A stretch of 64,000 bases of DNA from Hibiscus mutabilis (taxonomy: Eukaryota; Streptophyta; Magnoliopsida; Malvales; Malvaceae). The stretch covers positions 4,340,001 to 4,404,000 of the forward strand of contig CM033741.1 in the NCBI GenBank assembly GCA_019671005.1, written 5' to 3'. The notes below the pieces were generated by a model. It saw only the letters and a program-made list of their open reading frames with translations, was not told the DNA's origin and did no database searches. Positions 44,110-55,499 of the stretch are shown piece after piece (within the stretch, counting starts at the first letter, position 1; each line of letters opens with the position of its first letter). Both the position numbers and the translations under genes were made by a program.

Positions 44110-46423
44110 ATTAACCTTTTAAGCTTTAAACTTATGTAAATGTAATTACAATTTGCACTACCAAAATATAACATACAGAAGCAGTATGTAATTACACTTT
44201 GCCGGTGGTGGAACTTAGGGTAAGAATTTGTGGTCCAACTTAAATTTTAAAAAAGAAATAGAGGCTTAAACTACATTTTTCAAAAATTTGAGGGTTTAAC
44301 TAATTTTTTAATAATTTTGAGAGATTTAATAAATTTTTTTTAAAATTATGAGAGAAAAATTAATTAAAAATATTTAAAATTTTGAAACTTAATATGAAAT
44401 TTTAAAAATTTTGAGGGTTAAGTTTATTTTAAATAGAGGTTAAATTCTAATTTCCCCAAAAAAAATTTGGGATGTTATGACCCTTAGTCCCTTATACGTT
44501 CACCCTGTCAATCAAACATTTCTACAGAATTAAATTTCTTTGTATTTATACTGTAATTATTGTAATGATTATTTTTTATACAACATTGTGTTCAAACAAG
44601 TCCTTACTTTAAAACAATTAAACAAAATTAAGTAATTGAATAGAACGGTCCTCCAAGTGATATAGGAAGTCTTAAATCCAAGGATGGTACACGAATGTTC
44701 AAGATAAATGGCCATCAAACTTTACACTACTAATGTTCAAATCCGGTGTCATTAAGGGTAGTGAACTTTAGTTGGAATATTGATAAAAAAAATTATAATT
44801 GTTCACATCACATCATAAATATAATAATATTTTGATATAGAGACCATATAAATTAAAGTTATATAAGTCTGTTAATTTATGATTTAAAGATTTTCTTTAT
44901 AATTGGAGGCTTATAATTTAAATTTTAGGACGTTAGATATTAAAATTTAGAATTTAGATTTAAAAAAATAGATTATGTATAATAAATTTTATACTGCCCG
45001 TATATTAAAAACAACTCATATGTAAATTATACATTCTGTCCAAACAAACAGAAACTATACGGTCGATATTTGTGGCTTAGAGGTATTTTAGTTTCCTCAT
45101 TTAATTGGGGAGAGTGTAAAAATGCAAATTTCGTTAATTAATTGATCATCATTCTCGTTTGCAGCTAAGGGTTGTCTCATCTCTCTCAAGAATGACCTTT
45201 GCATTAGCTTTTGGCCAAAGATTCACGTCTTTTATACAAATCTGGGGAACTTGAAATTTTTAAAACACAGCTTTCTTTTTATGCAATTCTCTTGGAATAA
45301 TAATAGAAATAGATGTAGAACTATGCTTTTTTTTTTTATAAATGTATGATTGTATTATCTAAAAAAATAGAAAACTGCTACCAATTACAAAATTCTTCAA
45401 ACAAAAAGTGATATAAAAAAATCTAAATCAAACCTCAAATTGTACAAAGATTAGTATTAGTAGTGCCAATCTTATCTATACGTTTACTGTATACCTTATA
45501 CGAACTATGTTCTTTATGCACAAAAGAATAGCGGCAGCAGATTAGTGCTTCTCCCTAAAAACTACGAACTTTGTTTCATTTTGTTCTTTAAATAAAATAA
45601 ATAAATTTTTTTATCCTTTTTAGCGTTTTTTTTATTTTTATGTCTCAACATTAAAAAAATAAATCTTAATTTTAAATTTTAAATCTTAAACTTTAACTCT
45701 AAAAAAATATATTTTACTTTTAATTTCCTAATTTTTAATTCTAAACCCTAACATCAAATCTTAAAACTATTTTTTAATATAAAATATAAATACAGACATT
45801 AAAAAGAACGATGAATTTCTATTGGAACATAAATAAAAACCATTGCATGTGGACTTTAAAAAGTTAAAAAAAAAAAAAACAGTTTTGTGTCCTGATATTC
45901 TGGAGTCGGTGGTTCACGTGAACCATAAAATTCCAAGAAACTGCAATTGTGATTTTCGAGATACCCCCACTATATTGTTTCACATATATTGAGTGGACTG
46001 AATCGGTAAAATATTAAAATATTACTTTAAAAGTGTAGTATTAAATATTATATTATAATTAGTTTTCTGTTTTAAGTAATTTTATATTAATTTTTAAATA
46101 AAAGATTAACTGTTTAAATAATGACATGATATTTTTGGTATTTGCTCACATAAAAAATTAACCTTTCAAAAATTTTGAATAAGAGTCTAGCATTTTCAAG
46201 TTTGTTTAAAAGGGTTTAACTTTTGACTTAATCGAGTGAGCGAGCCTGCTTAATTAGAGATCTGATGGTTTTAAATCCGCTCAAATAATTAGTTTCAATT
46301 CAAATTTAATGATAAAACGTTTATAATATTATGATATTAATTAGTTTTAATTTGAACGACTTTCTATAGTCATATACGATACATACATTTATTTATCTTT
46401 ATGTATATGGATAGAATAGAATA
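44110..46423. other. Intergenic, no gene seen
   Basis: AT-rich, with degenerate repeat phrases such as TTTGAGGGTTTAACTAATTT (44290-44420) and a TTTAAATCTTAAACTTTAAC tract (45660-45770). No ORF above background. Confidence 0.45.
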
Positions 46424-47064
46424 AGATCTACTTACACATAATGTAAAACTCATAGTTTTACATGTTTTTGGATCGTTGGATGAAAAAAATAGATGGTTGA
46501 GATTAACTCATTAGTTTTTTTTTCAAGTGATTATCTTCACATAACCCACTATTAATCTTACTCATCAAACAATACAAAAATTAACTTTTACACTATGTAA
46601 AGGATCCAGTTACACACAATGCAAAACTCATAGTTTTACATGTTTTGTGGATTATTTGATGAGTAAAATGGATGGTTGAGATTATCTCTTTACTTTTTTT
46701 CGAGTGATAATCTTCACATAACCCTCTATTAATCTCAACATCCATTTTACTCATCCAATGATCCAAAAAAATGTGTACAAGTTAAAAACTTTTATATTGT
46801 GTAACTCGATTATATCCCTTTTTTCATATGTGATATATATATATATATATATATGCGTTATGATCCAATTGCATTGTGTAAAACTCAATTACTTTCACAC
46901 ATTTTTTGGACCGTTGGATGAGGGTAATAAATGGCTAAGATTATTTCCTTATATTTTTTTTCCTGTGATAACCTTCACATTTTTTACTCTTAATCTCAAC
47001 CATCTATTTACCTTCATCCAATAGTCCAAAAAATGTGTAAAACTTTGTAGTGTAAGAGGATCCT
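46424..47064. repeat. Three related foldback units in tandem
   Basis: Units at about 46424-46607, 46605-46810 and 46860-47064. Each runs from TGTAAAACTCA...TTTTACA and GGATGGTTGAGATTA inward to TAATCTCAACATCCA, TCCAA and AATGTGTAAAAC outward, so each is itself a hairpin. The first two share a GGATCC junction; a (TA)11 run separates the second and third. Looks like three insertions or duplications of one MITE family. The ORF at 46758-47024 is noise. Confidence 0.7.
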
Positions 47065-47509
47065 CTCCCCTCTCTCTCTATCTATTTATACAAAATTGAA
47101 GAACTCAACTTGAAAATTGATCCACTAATTATTAACAATTTCGACTTATTCAATTTTCCATTTTATAACTTAAACTATATTTGAAATTTTTTTAGTATAG
47201 TTTATAAAACTGCGAGTAGAGTTTTTTCGCGCTGAACAAGTCTAAAATTTCAATTTATGAGTTGAGATAAATTTTACTCACCCCTATTTAAAATTATATT
47301 ATGTTAAAGATTATTTAAATTATAATTTTGGAATCGTTTTTCAAATGAAATTATGTTTCTGGCTGCTATTATGATAATTATATTTTTTGGTCAGAAATGA
47401 TAATTATAAATTCAAAAGGTAGTTTATTTTACTTTATATAGGAATTTAGGATATACAATAACTGTAATTATAAGAATACTTTTAAATAGCCGCACTTTTT
47501 CTCTACAAG

Positions 47510-48840
47510 GATTCTACAAGTTTTATTTTGGTCGAAGACTTTATTAATTTTCGTGTTGGTTGTCAACTGCCAATGTTTCGTATTTTTTATATTTTTTATC
47601 TATTTTTCTTAATTTTGTTTTAATTTTTAATAATAATTTTTTTGTTTGGTTTTTTTCGTATATTTTGCACATATTCATCTGTCTTTGTAGCACGATTTAC
47701 TCTGTTATTTTGGTACGTTTTCTCTACTTTATGGCACGTTGTTCGCTTACCTCTATAGTAGATCTGCAATTGTTTAGAGATTCTCACGTCGCTCGTATCC
47801 GATTTACGATTGTTGGTGGCCTTTTAGTGGTTGTTTGCCGATGTATTCAGATATGTTTTGTGAAGCAGCCTGTAAATTTACTTTAGTTCGTTCGACACTC
47901 CATTATCTCAAAAGCGTCTAGTTGGATAGACAAAATAGTACATTTGACGGTTACTGAATTACTATAAATGATAGAATTCAGATTCAAAAGAAGACTTCGA
48001 CTGTCATTATTTATTTGGAATTTCTTTTTCATTTGTCTTTATTGAGTTTTTTTGTGGATATAGTCCCTAAATTTTTCTCTTTGAATGGTTGCATTTTTTA
48101 AGTTGTACCTTCTTTTGTTTAAATAAAATTCAGTATCGTTTTAAGATTAAAAAACTTTTAAATATATGACAAACCTTTATATTTTTTATGGAAAACTGCA
48201 AATTATAAATTAAATTCATAATTATTTAAATCAAGTTGAAATGAACACGTGATTTGTATTTATGCTACGTTTTCTTATCAAACATTTATGCTACGTATAG
48301 TTACATAGATTAGTTATATAGATGTTAATACAAAGAAATGAGTTTTAAAATAATGTTATAACATATTTTTTTCACTTGAAACGAGGCAGCTTTATAAATA
48401 AACAAAAAAAATGGTTCTAAAGGTACCGATCTGTTCCATTTCTGATTACATCGGCAAACAACCACAAAGGGGATAAAACTATCTATAACCACCGACAAAC
48501 TCAAATAAAAAATAAACATCATGATGAACACTACACGAGCATCAAGCGACCGCAAAGGTATCCAAAAAATGTGTCATGAGACAGAGACGTGCCATAAAGG
48601 AAAAAAAAAGGCGTGTCATAAGGACAGAGAAAAATAAGCGCAACAAGATGTGCGAAAAGGAGATAAACAAAACACATAAAATTTTATTGAAAATTAGAAG
48701 AAAAAAAACTTAAAAATAAAAATCAAAGCCAAAAATAAAAAATAATGGAGATGGCAAAACACCGACAATTGACAACTAATACAAAATTGATGTTGCCGCC
48801 GGCGGTCAAAGCAAAATAAGAAAAGGAGACAATAGGATGA
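47510..48840. repeat. Large inverted repeat, arms about 350 bp
   Basis: 47540-47880 matches the reverse complement of 48380-48800: TTGGTTGTCAACTGCC against TTAGTTGTCAATTGTC, TATGGCACGT in both, and GTGGTTGTTTGCCGATGTA in both. About 500 bases of unique AT-rich loop lie between. Probably the terminal arms of a foldback or Mutator-like transposon. The membrane-like 108-residue ORF at 47560-47886 lies inside the left arm and is an artefact of T-rich sequence. Confidence 0.6.
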
Positions 48841-49246
48841 GGTTATAACATAAATATTAATCAGAACATAATAATAAAATTCATTTAGAGGTTCCAGTGA
48901 TAATAGATGATATTGTTTTTCTTAGTGACTTGAGTTCGAGCGATGTAGTTTATACGTGTGTGTGCATTTTTAAAAAATTAATAGTGAATAATAAATCCTA
49001 TTATATAATTACCAGAATAAATCATGTGAATGACTAATATTTATCAAGTTAGATTAGTTTATTTTTAACTTTCCTGCTAGACGTGACATGGAAGTTCAAG
49101 CAAACGCTGAACTCGATAGGTAAGATTTTATATGCGTACCTACTATCTATGAACATAGCTGATGACATAGTGACATAATCAATAACAGCCAAGCTATTGG
49201 ATCAATCGACACGTGATTTGAAATTTTAGAAATGCAATAACGGTAA
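48841..49246. other. Spacer, no gene seen
   Basis: AT-rich sequence up to the TRIM-like element; nothing recognisable. Confidence 0.5.
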
Positions 49247-50606
49247 TGTTATATTTTGACTCAAATTCTAATTGATAATTAAGTTGGGTTTTATTTTAAT
49301 TCTAGTGGTTGAAGATTACTTGATAATTAAGATTTAATTTAATGAGTAATATCTATTTTAGGTAGAGATCTTATTGAATAAAATTTCTTGGTGACCAAGT
49401 ATTTGAGTCTATGAATATATACTAGGTTTAACCTTTTGAATTATGAGATAACGAGAGAGAGGGGGAATTACTCTAGAGAGATGTAATCACTTTTAGGATC
49501 TCTAAAACTACTGTGCCTACGTTGTAGAGATGAATATTGTAGGGATGCTGGGAAGAGTGTTTTGGTTCTATCGGGTCATGAGATTTGTACACCGAGTTTT
49601 GAGATTACATAGGCTATCATGTATTTGTACTCCTCGTGTTCTCTATGTTGATAGTGGATTGTTCGTTTCTCTCGCCTGTGGAGGTAGGCTATGCTGAACC
49701 ACGTTAAATCTTGTATCATGTGCATGTCTTGGCTTATGTTGTTATCGCTTTGGTTATTTTGCCGCATACCAAATTCCTAACAAATGGTATCATAGCTATG
49801 GTTCAAGCTGCGCGATTGTGGAGAAATTTTTGCTGCGGACTTTGCGGTGCGATATTGGAGACATGCCAGAGGAGTAATGCTGCAACGAGCTTTCAATTGC
49901 AGGGGTAATTCTCAAAATTCAACGGTGCTTCAACGGATACTACGCAAGAATTGGAGTTGTTGAAGACTTGGCGGCGATGTTTCAACAGATATTTAGCTTA
50001 CGTAAAAATTGAAGTTGTTTAAGACTTGAAGACCAATGCTCGAATAGAATTTGTGTCAAGGAGGAGATTTGTTATATTTTGACTCAAATTCTAATTGGTA
50101 ATTACGTTGGGTTTTATTGTAATTCTAGTGGTTGAAGATTACTTGGTAATTAGGATTTACTTTAATGAGTAAATATCTATTTTAGGTAGATATCTTATTG
50201 AATAAGGTTTCTTGGTGACCAAGTATTTGGGTTTAAAAATTTTGAATAAGTTTAACCTTTTGAATTATGAGAGAATGAGAGAGGGAGGGAATTACTCTAG
50301 AGAGATGTAGCCATTTTTAGGATCTCTACAACTATTGTGCCTACGTTGTAGAAATGAGTATTGCAGAGATGTTAGGAATAGTGTTTTGGTTCCACCGGGT
50401 CATAAAATTTGTATACCGGATTTTGAGATTACATGGGTTATCATGTATTTGTACTCCTCGTGTTTTCTATGTTGATAATGGATTGTTCGTTTCTCTCGCC
50501 CGTTGAGGTAGGCTATGCTGAACCACGTTAAATCTTGTATCATGTGCATGTCTTGGTCTATGTTGTTATCGATTTGATTATTTTGACGCATACTAAATTT
50601 CTAACA
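49247..50606 (+). mobile_element. TRIM-like LTR retroelement (1.36 kb, non-autonomous)
   Basis: A complete but gene-less LTR element: 5' LTR 49247-49782, internal 49783-50069 (287 bp), 3' LTR 50070-50606. Both LTRs start TGTTATATTTTGACTC and end CTAACA. Five-base flanks GGTAA and GTTAA match at 4 of 5. Two bases after the 5' LTR, TGGTATCATAGC matches the initiator-Met-tRNA primer site (usual TGGTATCAGAGC) with one change. Just before the 3' LTR, AAGGAGGAGATT is the polypurine tract. There is no gag or pol, so it would need enzymes from a Copia-type relative. The internal region has a repeated AAGAATTGGAGTTGTT / AAAATTGAAGTTGTT phrase. The minus-strand ORFs at 49576-49767 and 50400-50591 are the same LTR segment twice and not genes. 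Confidence 0.88.
49785..49796 (+). other. Primer-binding site of the TRIM-like element
   Basis: TGGTATCATAGC, one base from the TGGTATCAGAGC complement of initiator Met-tRNA, two bases after the LTR end. Confidence 0.8.
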
Positions 50607-50879
50607 GTTAAATATTTAACGGTTAAGTTATGCTGTTATTGTGATCCTACACAATAACATTAATCTATACTTAAGTCATTAAAATGGATAGATGAAGGAC
50701 ATTTATAGTTCACATATAACATAGTCATTATTCGAAAAACCATACTTATATATTTGAATTCGGTTCCCAAGTAAATACGGTGTGAACTCAAGCCACATGA
50801 ATAATCTACTTGTGATGTGTTTGTGTCTAAAAGTGTTACTAGGGGTGTGTGAATTATATAGGAAACAATATTTAAAGAA

Positions 50880-51700
50880 GGTTTAACCATCAAAAAGTGC
50901 TCAAACTATATATATTTTTTCAAATAGGTGACTGAAGTATATTTTGGGCCAAATAGGTGCCCAACGTTTCATTCCGTGACCTATTTAAGATTTTTCCGTC
51001 AACGGCCGTTAAAAAATTTTTGTCATCCAATCGAAACATAACATGTGGCCTATTTTTTATATCTTTAATTTTTTAACTTCTTTAAAAATCTAAGTCTCTT
51101 TAAAATTTCCAAAGTTTTAATTTCTTTCAATCAAACCCCCAAATCACATCTCTCTCGCCGTCCAGCATTCCCCACAAGTTGGTGGTTCACCGTTCACCAC
51201 CAAAAGTGTCGTGCACCTCACCGTTTGACATCCCACATCCTCTACCCATTGGCGGGAATCCAATCGACCCTTTTTTTTCTTTATTATTGGCTGTTTGTCG
51301 ACAGTGCAATCCACGATTTTCTTGCCAGTTTTTGACGATGAGGTGATGGAATTTTCGGTAGAGGGGGTTCGATGAAGACAAGTGTGGCCGTTGGTGGTTG
51401 AATCAGTGATAGGAGTGGAGGAATTTAGGGTTAGAGTTGGGGTTCTTTAGAGAAATTAAAGATTGTTGAGTTAATTAATATATTTTCTTATTTTTTTATT
51501 TTCGGATTTTAATTTCAGAAAATGATCAACCATGCTACGTGTTCAAATTTTATTGGACAACAGAAAAAATAAAGCATGTCACGGAAAAACCTTAAATGGA
51601 TTACGAAATGAAACGTTAGACACCTATTTGGTCCAAAATATAGTTCAAGTACCTATCTGGAAAAAATGTATAATTTGAACACTTATTTGACTGTTAAGCC
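50880..51700. mobile_element. Mutator-like TIR element with unique core
   Basis: Terminal arms of about 130 bp: left GGTTTAACCATCAAAAAGTG..., right (reverse complement) GGCTTAACAGTCAAATAAGTG..., then ATATTTTGG-CCAAATAGGTG and AACGTTTCATT in both. The 9-base flanks TTTAAAGAA and TTTAAAAAG match at 7 of 9. The core (51120-51480) is less AT-rich, with CTCTCGCCGTCCAGC and CATCCTCTACCCATTGGCGG, and could be a captured gene scrap; I recognise no protein in it. Confidence 0.7.
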
Positions 51701-51708
51701 TTTAAAAA

Positions 51709-52041
51709 GGCTTAAATGAAAAATAGGTGCCCAAAGTATATATTTTTTTGAACTTTATGTGCCTAAAATATTTTTTTTGTAAAAATAAGCGCCCAAATTT
51801 GGAATTTTTTAACCAACCAATGCTTGACACGCCATTCGAAAACTTTAGACATCTTTTTTTACAAAAAATACTTTAGTTATCTAAAATTATAACTTTTGAA
51901 ACTTTGGCCACCTAAAATTATAATTCTTAAACTTTGGGTACCTAAAATAATAATTTTTAAATATTTATTTTTACAAAAAATACTTAAAATACTTAAAATT
52001 TTAAAAATATATATTTGATGCACTTATTTTTTATTTAAGCC
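51709..52041. mobile_element. Foldback MITE abutting the Mutator-like element
   Basis: Starts GGCTTAAATGAAAAATAGGTG and ends GCACTTATTTTTTATTTAAGCC, arms built of GTGCCTAAAATA / TTTAGGCACC-like phrases. Only eight bases separate it from the element at 50880-51700. Related to 40397-40756. Confidence 0.6.
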
Positions 52042-52386
52042 TAATAAAAACATAAAAATTAATGATGGTGCGTTTGAACCGGAAAACAAACCCCATAGAT
52101 TGAGGAGGAAACGGCGAAGCAGGTGCGTGGAGACCCCGCACCCGAACCCAATACATTATTAAAATGGGGTTGAACTTGTCCGCCGCCTATAAACAGGTGC
52201 TCACTGAATCTAGCAGGCCGGCTCTCAATATAAACCTAACCCATGGGTCCATCCGTAGGTTTTTCTTTTATGTTTTCAGCTTCTTTTTGGCTACTGTTTT
52301 TAAATTCCTAAACTGCACGGTCTAAGCCGCCTGCTAAAGCCAAAACGGCCGCCTATTCCCCTTTTTATTTTATTTTATCATTTTAA
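52042..52386. other. GC-richer spacer between two foldback MITEs
   Basis: 52085-52340 is unusually GC-rich for this area (GACCCCGCACCCGAACCC, CTAGCAGGCCGGCTCTC). No ORF or known repeat recognised. Possibly part of a degraded LTR. Confidence 0.35.
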
Positions 52387-52744
52387 GACTTAACTATAAA
52401 AATAAATATCTAAATTATATTTTTTTATAATAAGTACCTAAATTATTTTTAGTTAAAATAAAAGTTTAAAGTCTTATTTTTGAATGAAATAGATACTTAA
52501 AATATTTTGTTGTTGAAATAAGTGTCTAAATTATTTTTTAATTAAAATATATGTCAAAGTAGGTGCCTCAGTTGACTTTAAAATAAGTTAAAAATAAAAT
52601 TTTAGACACATATTTCAGCTAAAAAAACACTTTAAGCACTTATTTCAACAAAAAAATAAAACTTTAAACACTTATTTTAGCCAAAAAATTATTTTAGGCA
52701 CCTATTAAAAAATATAACTTTGATACTTATTTTATAATTAAGCC
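52387..52744. mobile_element. Foldback MITE, third copy of the TAAGTGCxTAAA family
   Basis: Left GACTTAACTATAAAAATAAAT, right TACTTATTTTATAATTAAGCC. The interior is palindromic, with TTAGTTAAAATA / TTTTAGCCAAAAA phrases. No clean target duplication. Third relative of 40397-40756 and 51709-52041. Confidence 0.55.
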
Positions 52745-54011
52745 TTTAAATTTCTAATAAAATAGTGAACTTTAGATGAGCAGTAAACGAAACAACATAG
52801 CTAATCTTGCTTAAGCATGTCAAGTACCTTCCCCGGTAGATAAATTGCACAAAAGCGTTTGATTAATAGAAATTTATTAAGTGTTTAATTAGAGAGGATA
52901 AAGATTAATTTAACTTTAATTTAAATTAATAAGAACTTATAATACTACTAGACTAAGAATTTTGAGAGGAATAAGAACCCCACTCTTTCTACACATCTAT
53001 CACTGGTAATAATAACACTAAATCAAACTTTCTATGCATTAAAGCAAAATTATACACATAGGATATCCCTTGTTAGTGAATTTTATAAGATTTACTCTCG
53101 GATTCCTATATTGTGTTACTCAATGTATGGTCTGTTTGGTTCCAAGTTCCAACCTTGAGGAGATGCAAAACCCACATGAGAAAATAATAATTAATTACTC
53201 TTTCCAAATTAATTAAATACCTTTGTCCTTGCCAATTGGAGTGCCTTTGAAATATCTAATTTCCCTTGTTTTATTTGGCTAAAGATATAAAAAAATAACA
53301 ATTAATTAATTAATTATTGGCCTAACATAGTGAGGAACTCGAGAGTCTAGACAATAATTTATTTGAACCCCCCGCACTGTCCAGTATAATCAATTTTAAA
53401 AGCATGGCAAAAAATCCAAAACCCAGCTTTGAATACTAATTTAATATATTATCTCCTTAATTACCATATTTATTGGGGGTAGGTGTGTTAAGCTGTTTAT
53501 AAAGTTGTCTTATTAGCTTCAAATCCAAAGAAGGAAAAAACCAAATTGAATCTCTTCTAAGAAAGACATTTTAGTATATAATTAAAAATTATTTAATTCT
53601 CTCAATTGTAAGTTTTAGTATAATTGTAACTTAAAATAAATTATTTACCTAAAAACATATTTTATTAAGTTTTAAAGAAATCCAAGGGAAAAATTGCTCT
53701 AATTTCTCCTTATTTCTTCCCGATATTTTATTACGGGAAAAGCCCAGTAAATGACACTGTCACCCTTGGAAAGTGAAAACAAGTGGGAGTTAAGAGAGAG
53801 GGCTAAAGGTAAAAGAACAAAAAAAAGAGATATATTCCTCTAGCCTGATTCTACCCGTATTAATTAGAAGAAACCCATATTTAATCAAATTGAAAGTGGG
53901 TTTCAAGTCCGTGAACGTCTATAAAAGGGTCTCCAAAGGTTTAAGTTTTAACGCACCACACAAAGTTTAGGCGAAGGTTAGAGAGGCAAAGTAAAGGCAG
54001 AGTTAAAAAAA
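52745..54011. other. Upstream region of the asparaginase gene
   Basis: Mostly AT-rich intergenic sequence. From about 53740 it becomes promoter-like and ends with the 5' leader of the asparaginase transcript. No other gene seen. Confidence 0.5.
53919..53928 (+). promoter_or_regulatory. TATA box of the asparaginase gene
   Basis: CTATAAAAGG, 84 bases upstream of the ATG at 54012; a textbook plant TATA box at the expected distance. Confidence 0.7.
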
Positions 54012-55373
54012 ATGGGAGGGTGGGCAATTGCTGTGCACGGTGGCGCCGGTGTCGACCCAAATCTCCCGAAAGAAAGACAAGAGGAGGCTAAAAGACTCCT
54101 CACCCGTTGCCTTGATATCGGCATCTCTGCTCTCCGCTCTAACCTCCCCGCAATCGACGTCGTTGAACTCGTCGTATGTTCCCCTTTTCTCTTATCAGTT
54201 AATATACGTAATAATGGAGATTAGACTTGTTTAAAAATTAACATGGAAAGACATTCAGATTTCACTTTTTGTTATCTTTTCGTCTGGGAATTAAATTTTG
54301 GATTTTGTTTTGGGGTAGGTGAGAGAATTGGAATCCGATCCTTTGTTTAACTCTGGCCGAGGTTCTGCCCTTACCGAGAACGGAACGGTGGAAATGGAGG
54401 CCAGCATTATGGATGGGCCCAAGAGGCGATGTGGCGCCGTTTCCGGCTTAACCACCGTTAAGAACCCAGTCTCCCTCGCTCGGCTTGTCATGGAAAAATC
54501 ACCACATTCGTATCTGGGCTTTTCAGGTGCCGAAGAGTTCGCCAAGAAACAGGTTCGTAGTTTGGTCCAAATCCCACGTTTTTAAATGGTTATGTTGGTT
54601 TCCGTTATCCACGTGTTGGTCTCTGTCACGTGGCAGTGACAGAAGAGAAGTTTGTGTCTTGTTAGATTAATAGGTCGGATTTGTTGCAGGGAGTGGAGAT
54701 GGTGGACAATGAATACTTCATTACCGAAGATAATGTCGGGATGCTTAAGTTGGCAAAGGAGGCCAACTCAATCCTGGTAAACATACGTATAATATTTGGA
54801 TTACTTTCCTTGTATGAAACGACGACGTTAATTCAGTATTACAATGGCTAACGTCTTCTACTTTTGTCTACTCTTCAGTTTGATTATCGGATTCCGACAA
54901 TTGGCACCTGCGCCGCCGGCGCCGTCATGGATAGTCCTTTGCAGATGAACGGACTCCCAATCAGCGTCTACGCCCCGGAGACAGTGGGGTGCGTGGTGGT
55001 TGACAAGGCGGGCCGATGTGCCGCCGCCACCTCAACCGGTGGGCTCATGAACAAGATGAGTGGAAGGATTGGTGACTCTCCACTTATCGGTTCAGGGACC
55101 TACGCATCCGAGCTATGCGGGGTTTCGTGCACTGGAGAAGGAGAAGCAATCATCCGTAGCACACTGGCGCGGGAAGTATCGGCGGTGATGGAATACAAAG
55201 GGTTGAATCTGCATGAGGCGGTTGACTATGTGATAAAACATAGGTTAGATGAAGGCAAAGCCGGGCTCATTGCGGTGTCAAAGGACGGAGAAGTGGCTTG
55301 TGGGTTTAACACCACCGGGATGTTTAGGGGCTGTGCCACCGAGGATGGGTTCATGGAGGTTGGCGTGTGGTGA
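54012..55373 (+). CDS. Isoaspartyl peptidase / L-asparaginase (plant type), 4 exons
   Basis: Exons 54012-54173, 54319-54552, 54690-54776 and 54879-55373, all GT-AG and all phase 0, encode 325 residues (family usually 315-330). It is an N-terminal-nucleophile hydrolase: the precursor cleaves itself before Thr196 (PET|VGCVVVD region, read as Thr followed by VGCVV) into alpha and beta subunits, and that Thr is the nucleophile. Seen: N-terminal WAIAVHGGAG, ELESDPLFNSGRGSALTENG, EMEASIMDG, and in the beta part STGGLMNKMSGRIGDSPLIG and GTYASELCG, all substrate and ion-binding motifs. It releases ammonia from asparagine, the main nitrogen transport compound, and removes isoaspartyl dipeptides. Reading frame intact. 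Whether it is the potassium-dependent or -independent form cannot be decided by eye. Confidence 0.95.
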
Positions 55374-55488
55374 ACGTCCTTGGCTTGACCTAAAGCGAGC
55401 TCTGCTTTTTTGGTGGTTTCATTGGTAATGTCACATGTGGTTCACAGTATCTCTTGTTTAGTCAGTGTGTAATTGAAATTCCACCAAT

Positions 55489-55494
55489 AATAAA
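55489..55494 (+). terminator. Polyadenylation signal AATAAA of the asparaginase gene
   Basis: AATAAA 116 bases after the stop codon, within an AATAATAAATT stretch. Confidence 0.5.
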
Positions 55495-55499
55495 TTAAG

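Noticed and set aside
46424..47064. CRISPR-like array
   Set aside because: Units are palindromic and diverged, of about 190-205 bases, in a plant nuclear context; no short exact repeats with unique spacers.
47560..47886. 108-codon ORF with several hydrophobic stretches
   Set aside because: It lies inside an inverted-repeat arm of T-rich sequence; the hydrophobic residues come from TTT/ATT/TTA codons. No homologous protein pattern.
49576..50591. Two similar 63-codon minus-strand ORFs
   Set aside because: They are the same segment of the two LTRs of the TRIM-like element. Both copies being open reflects recent common origin and not coding function.
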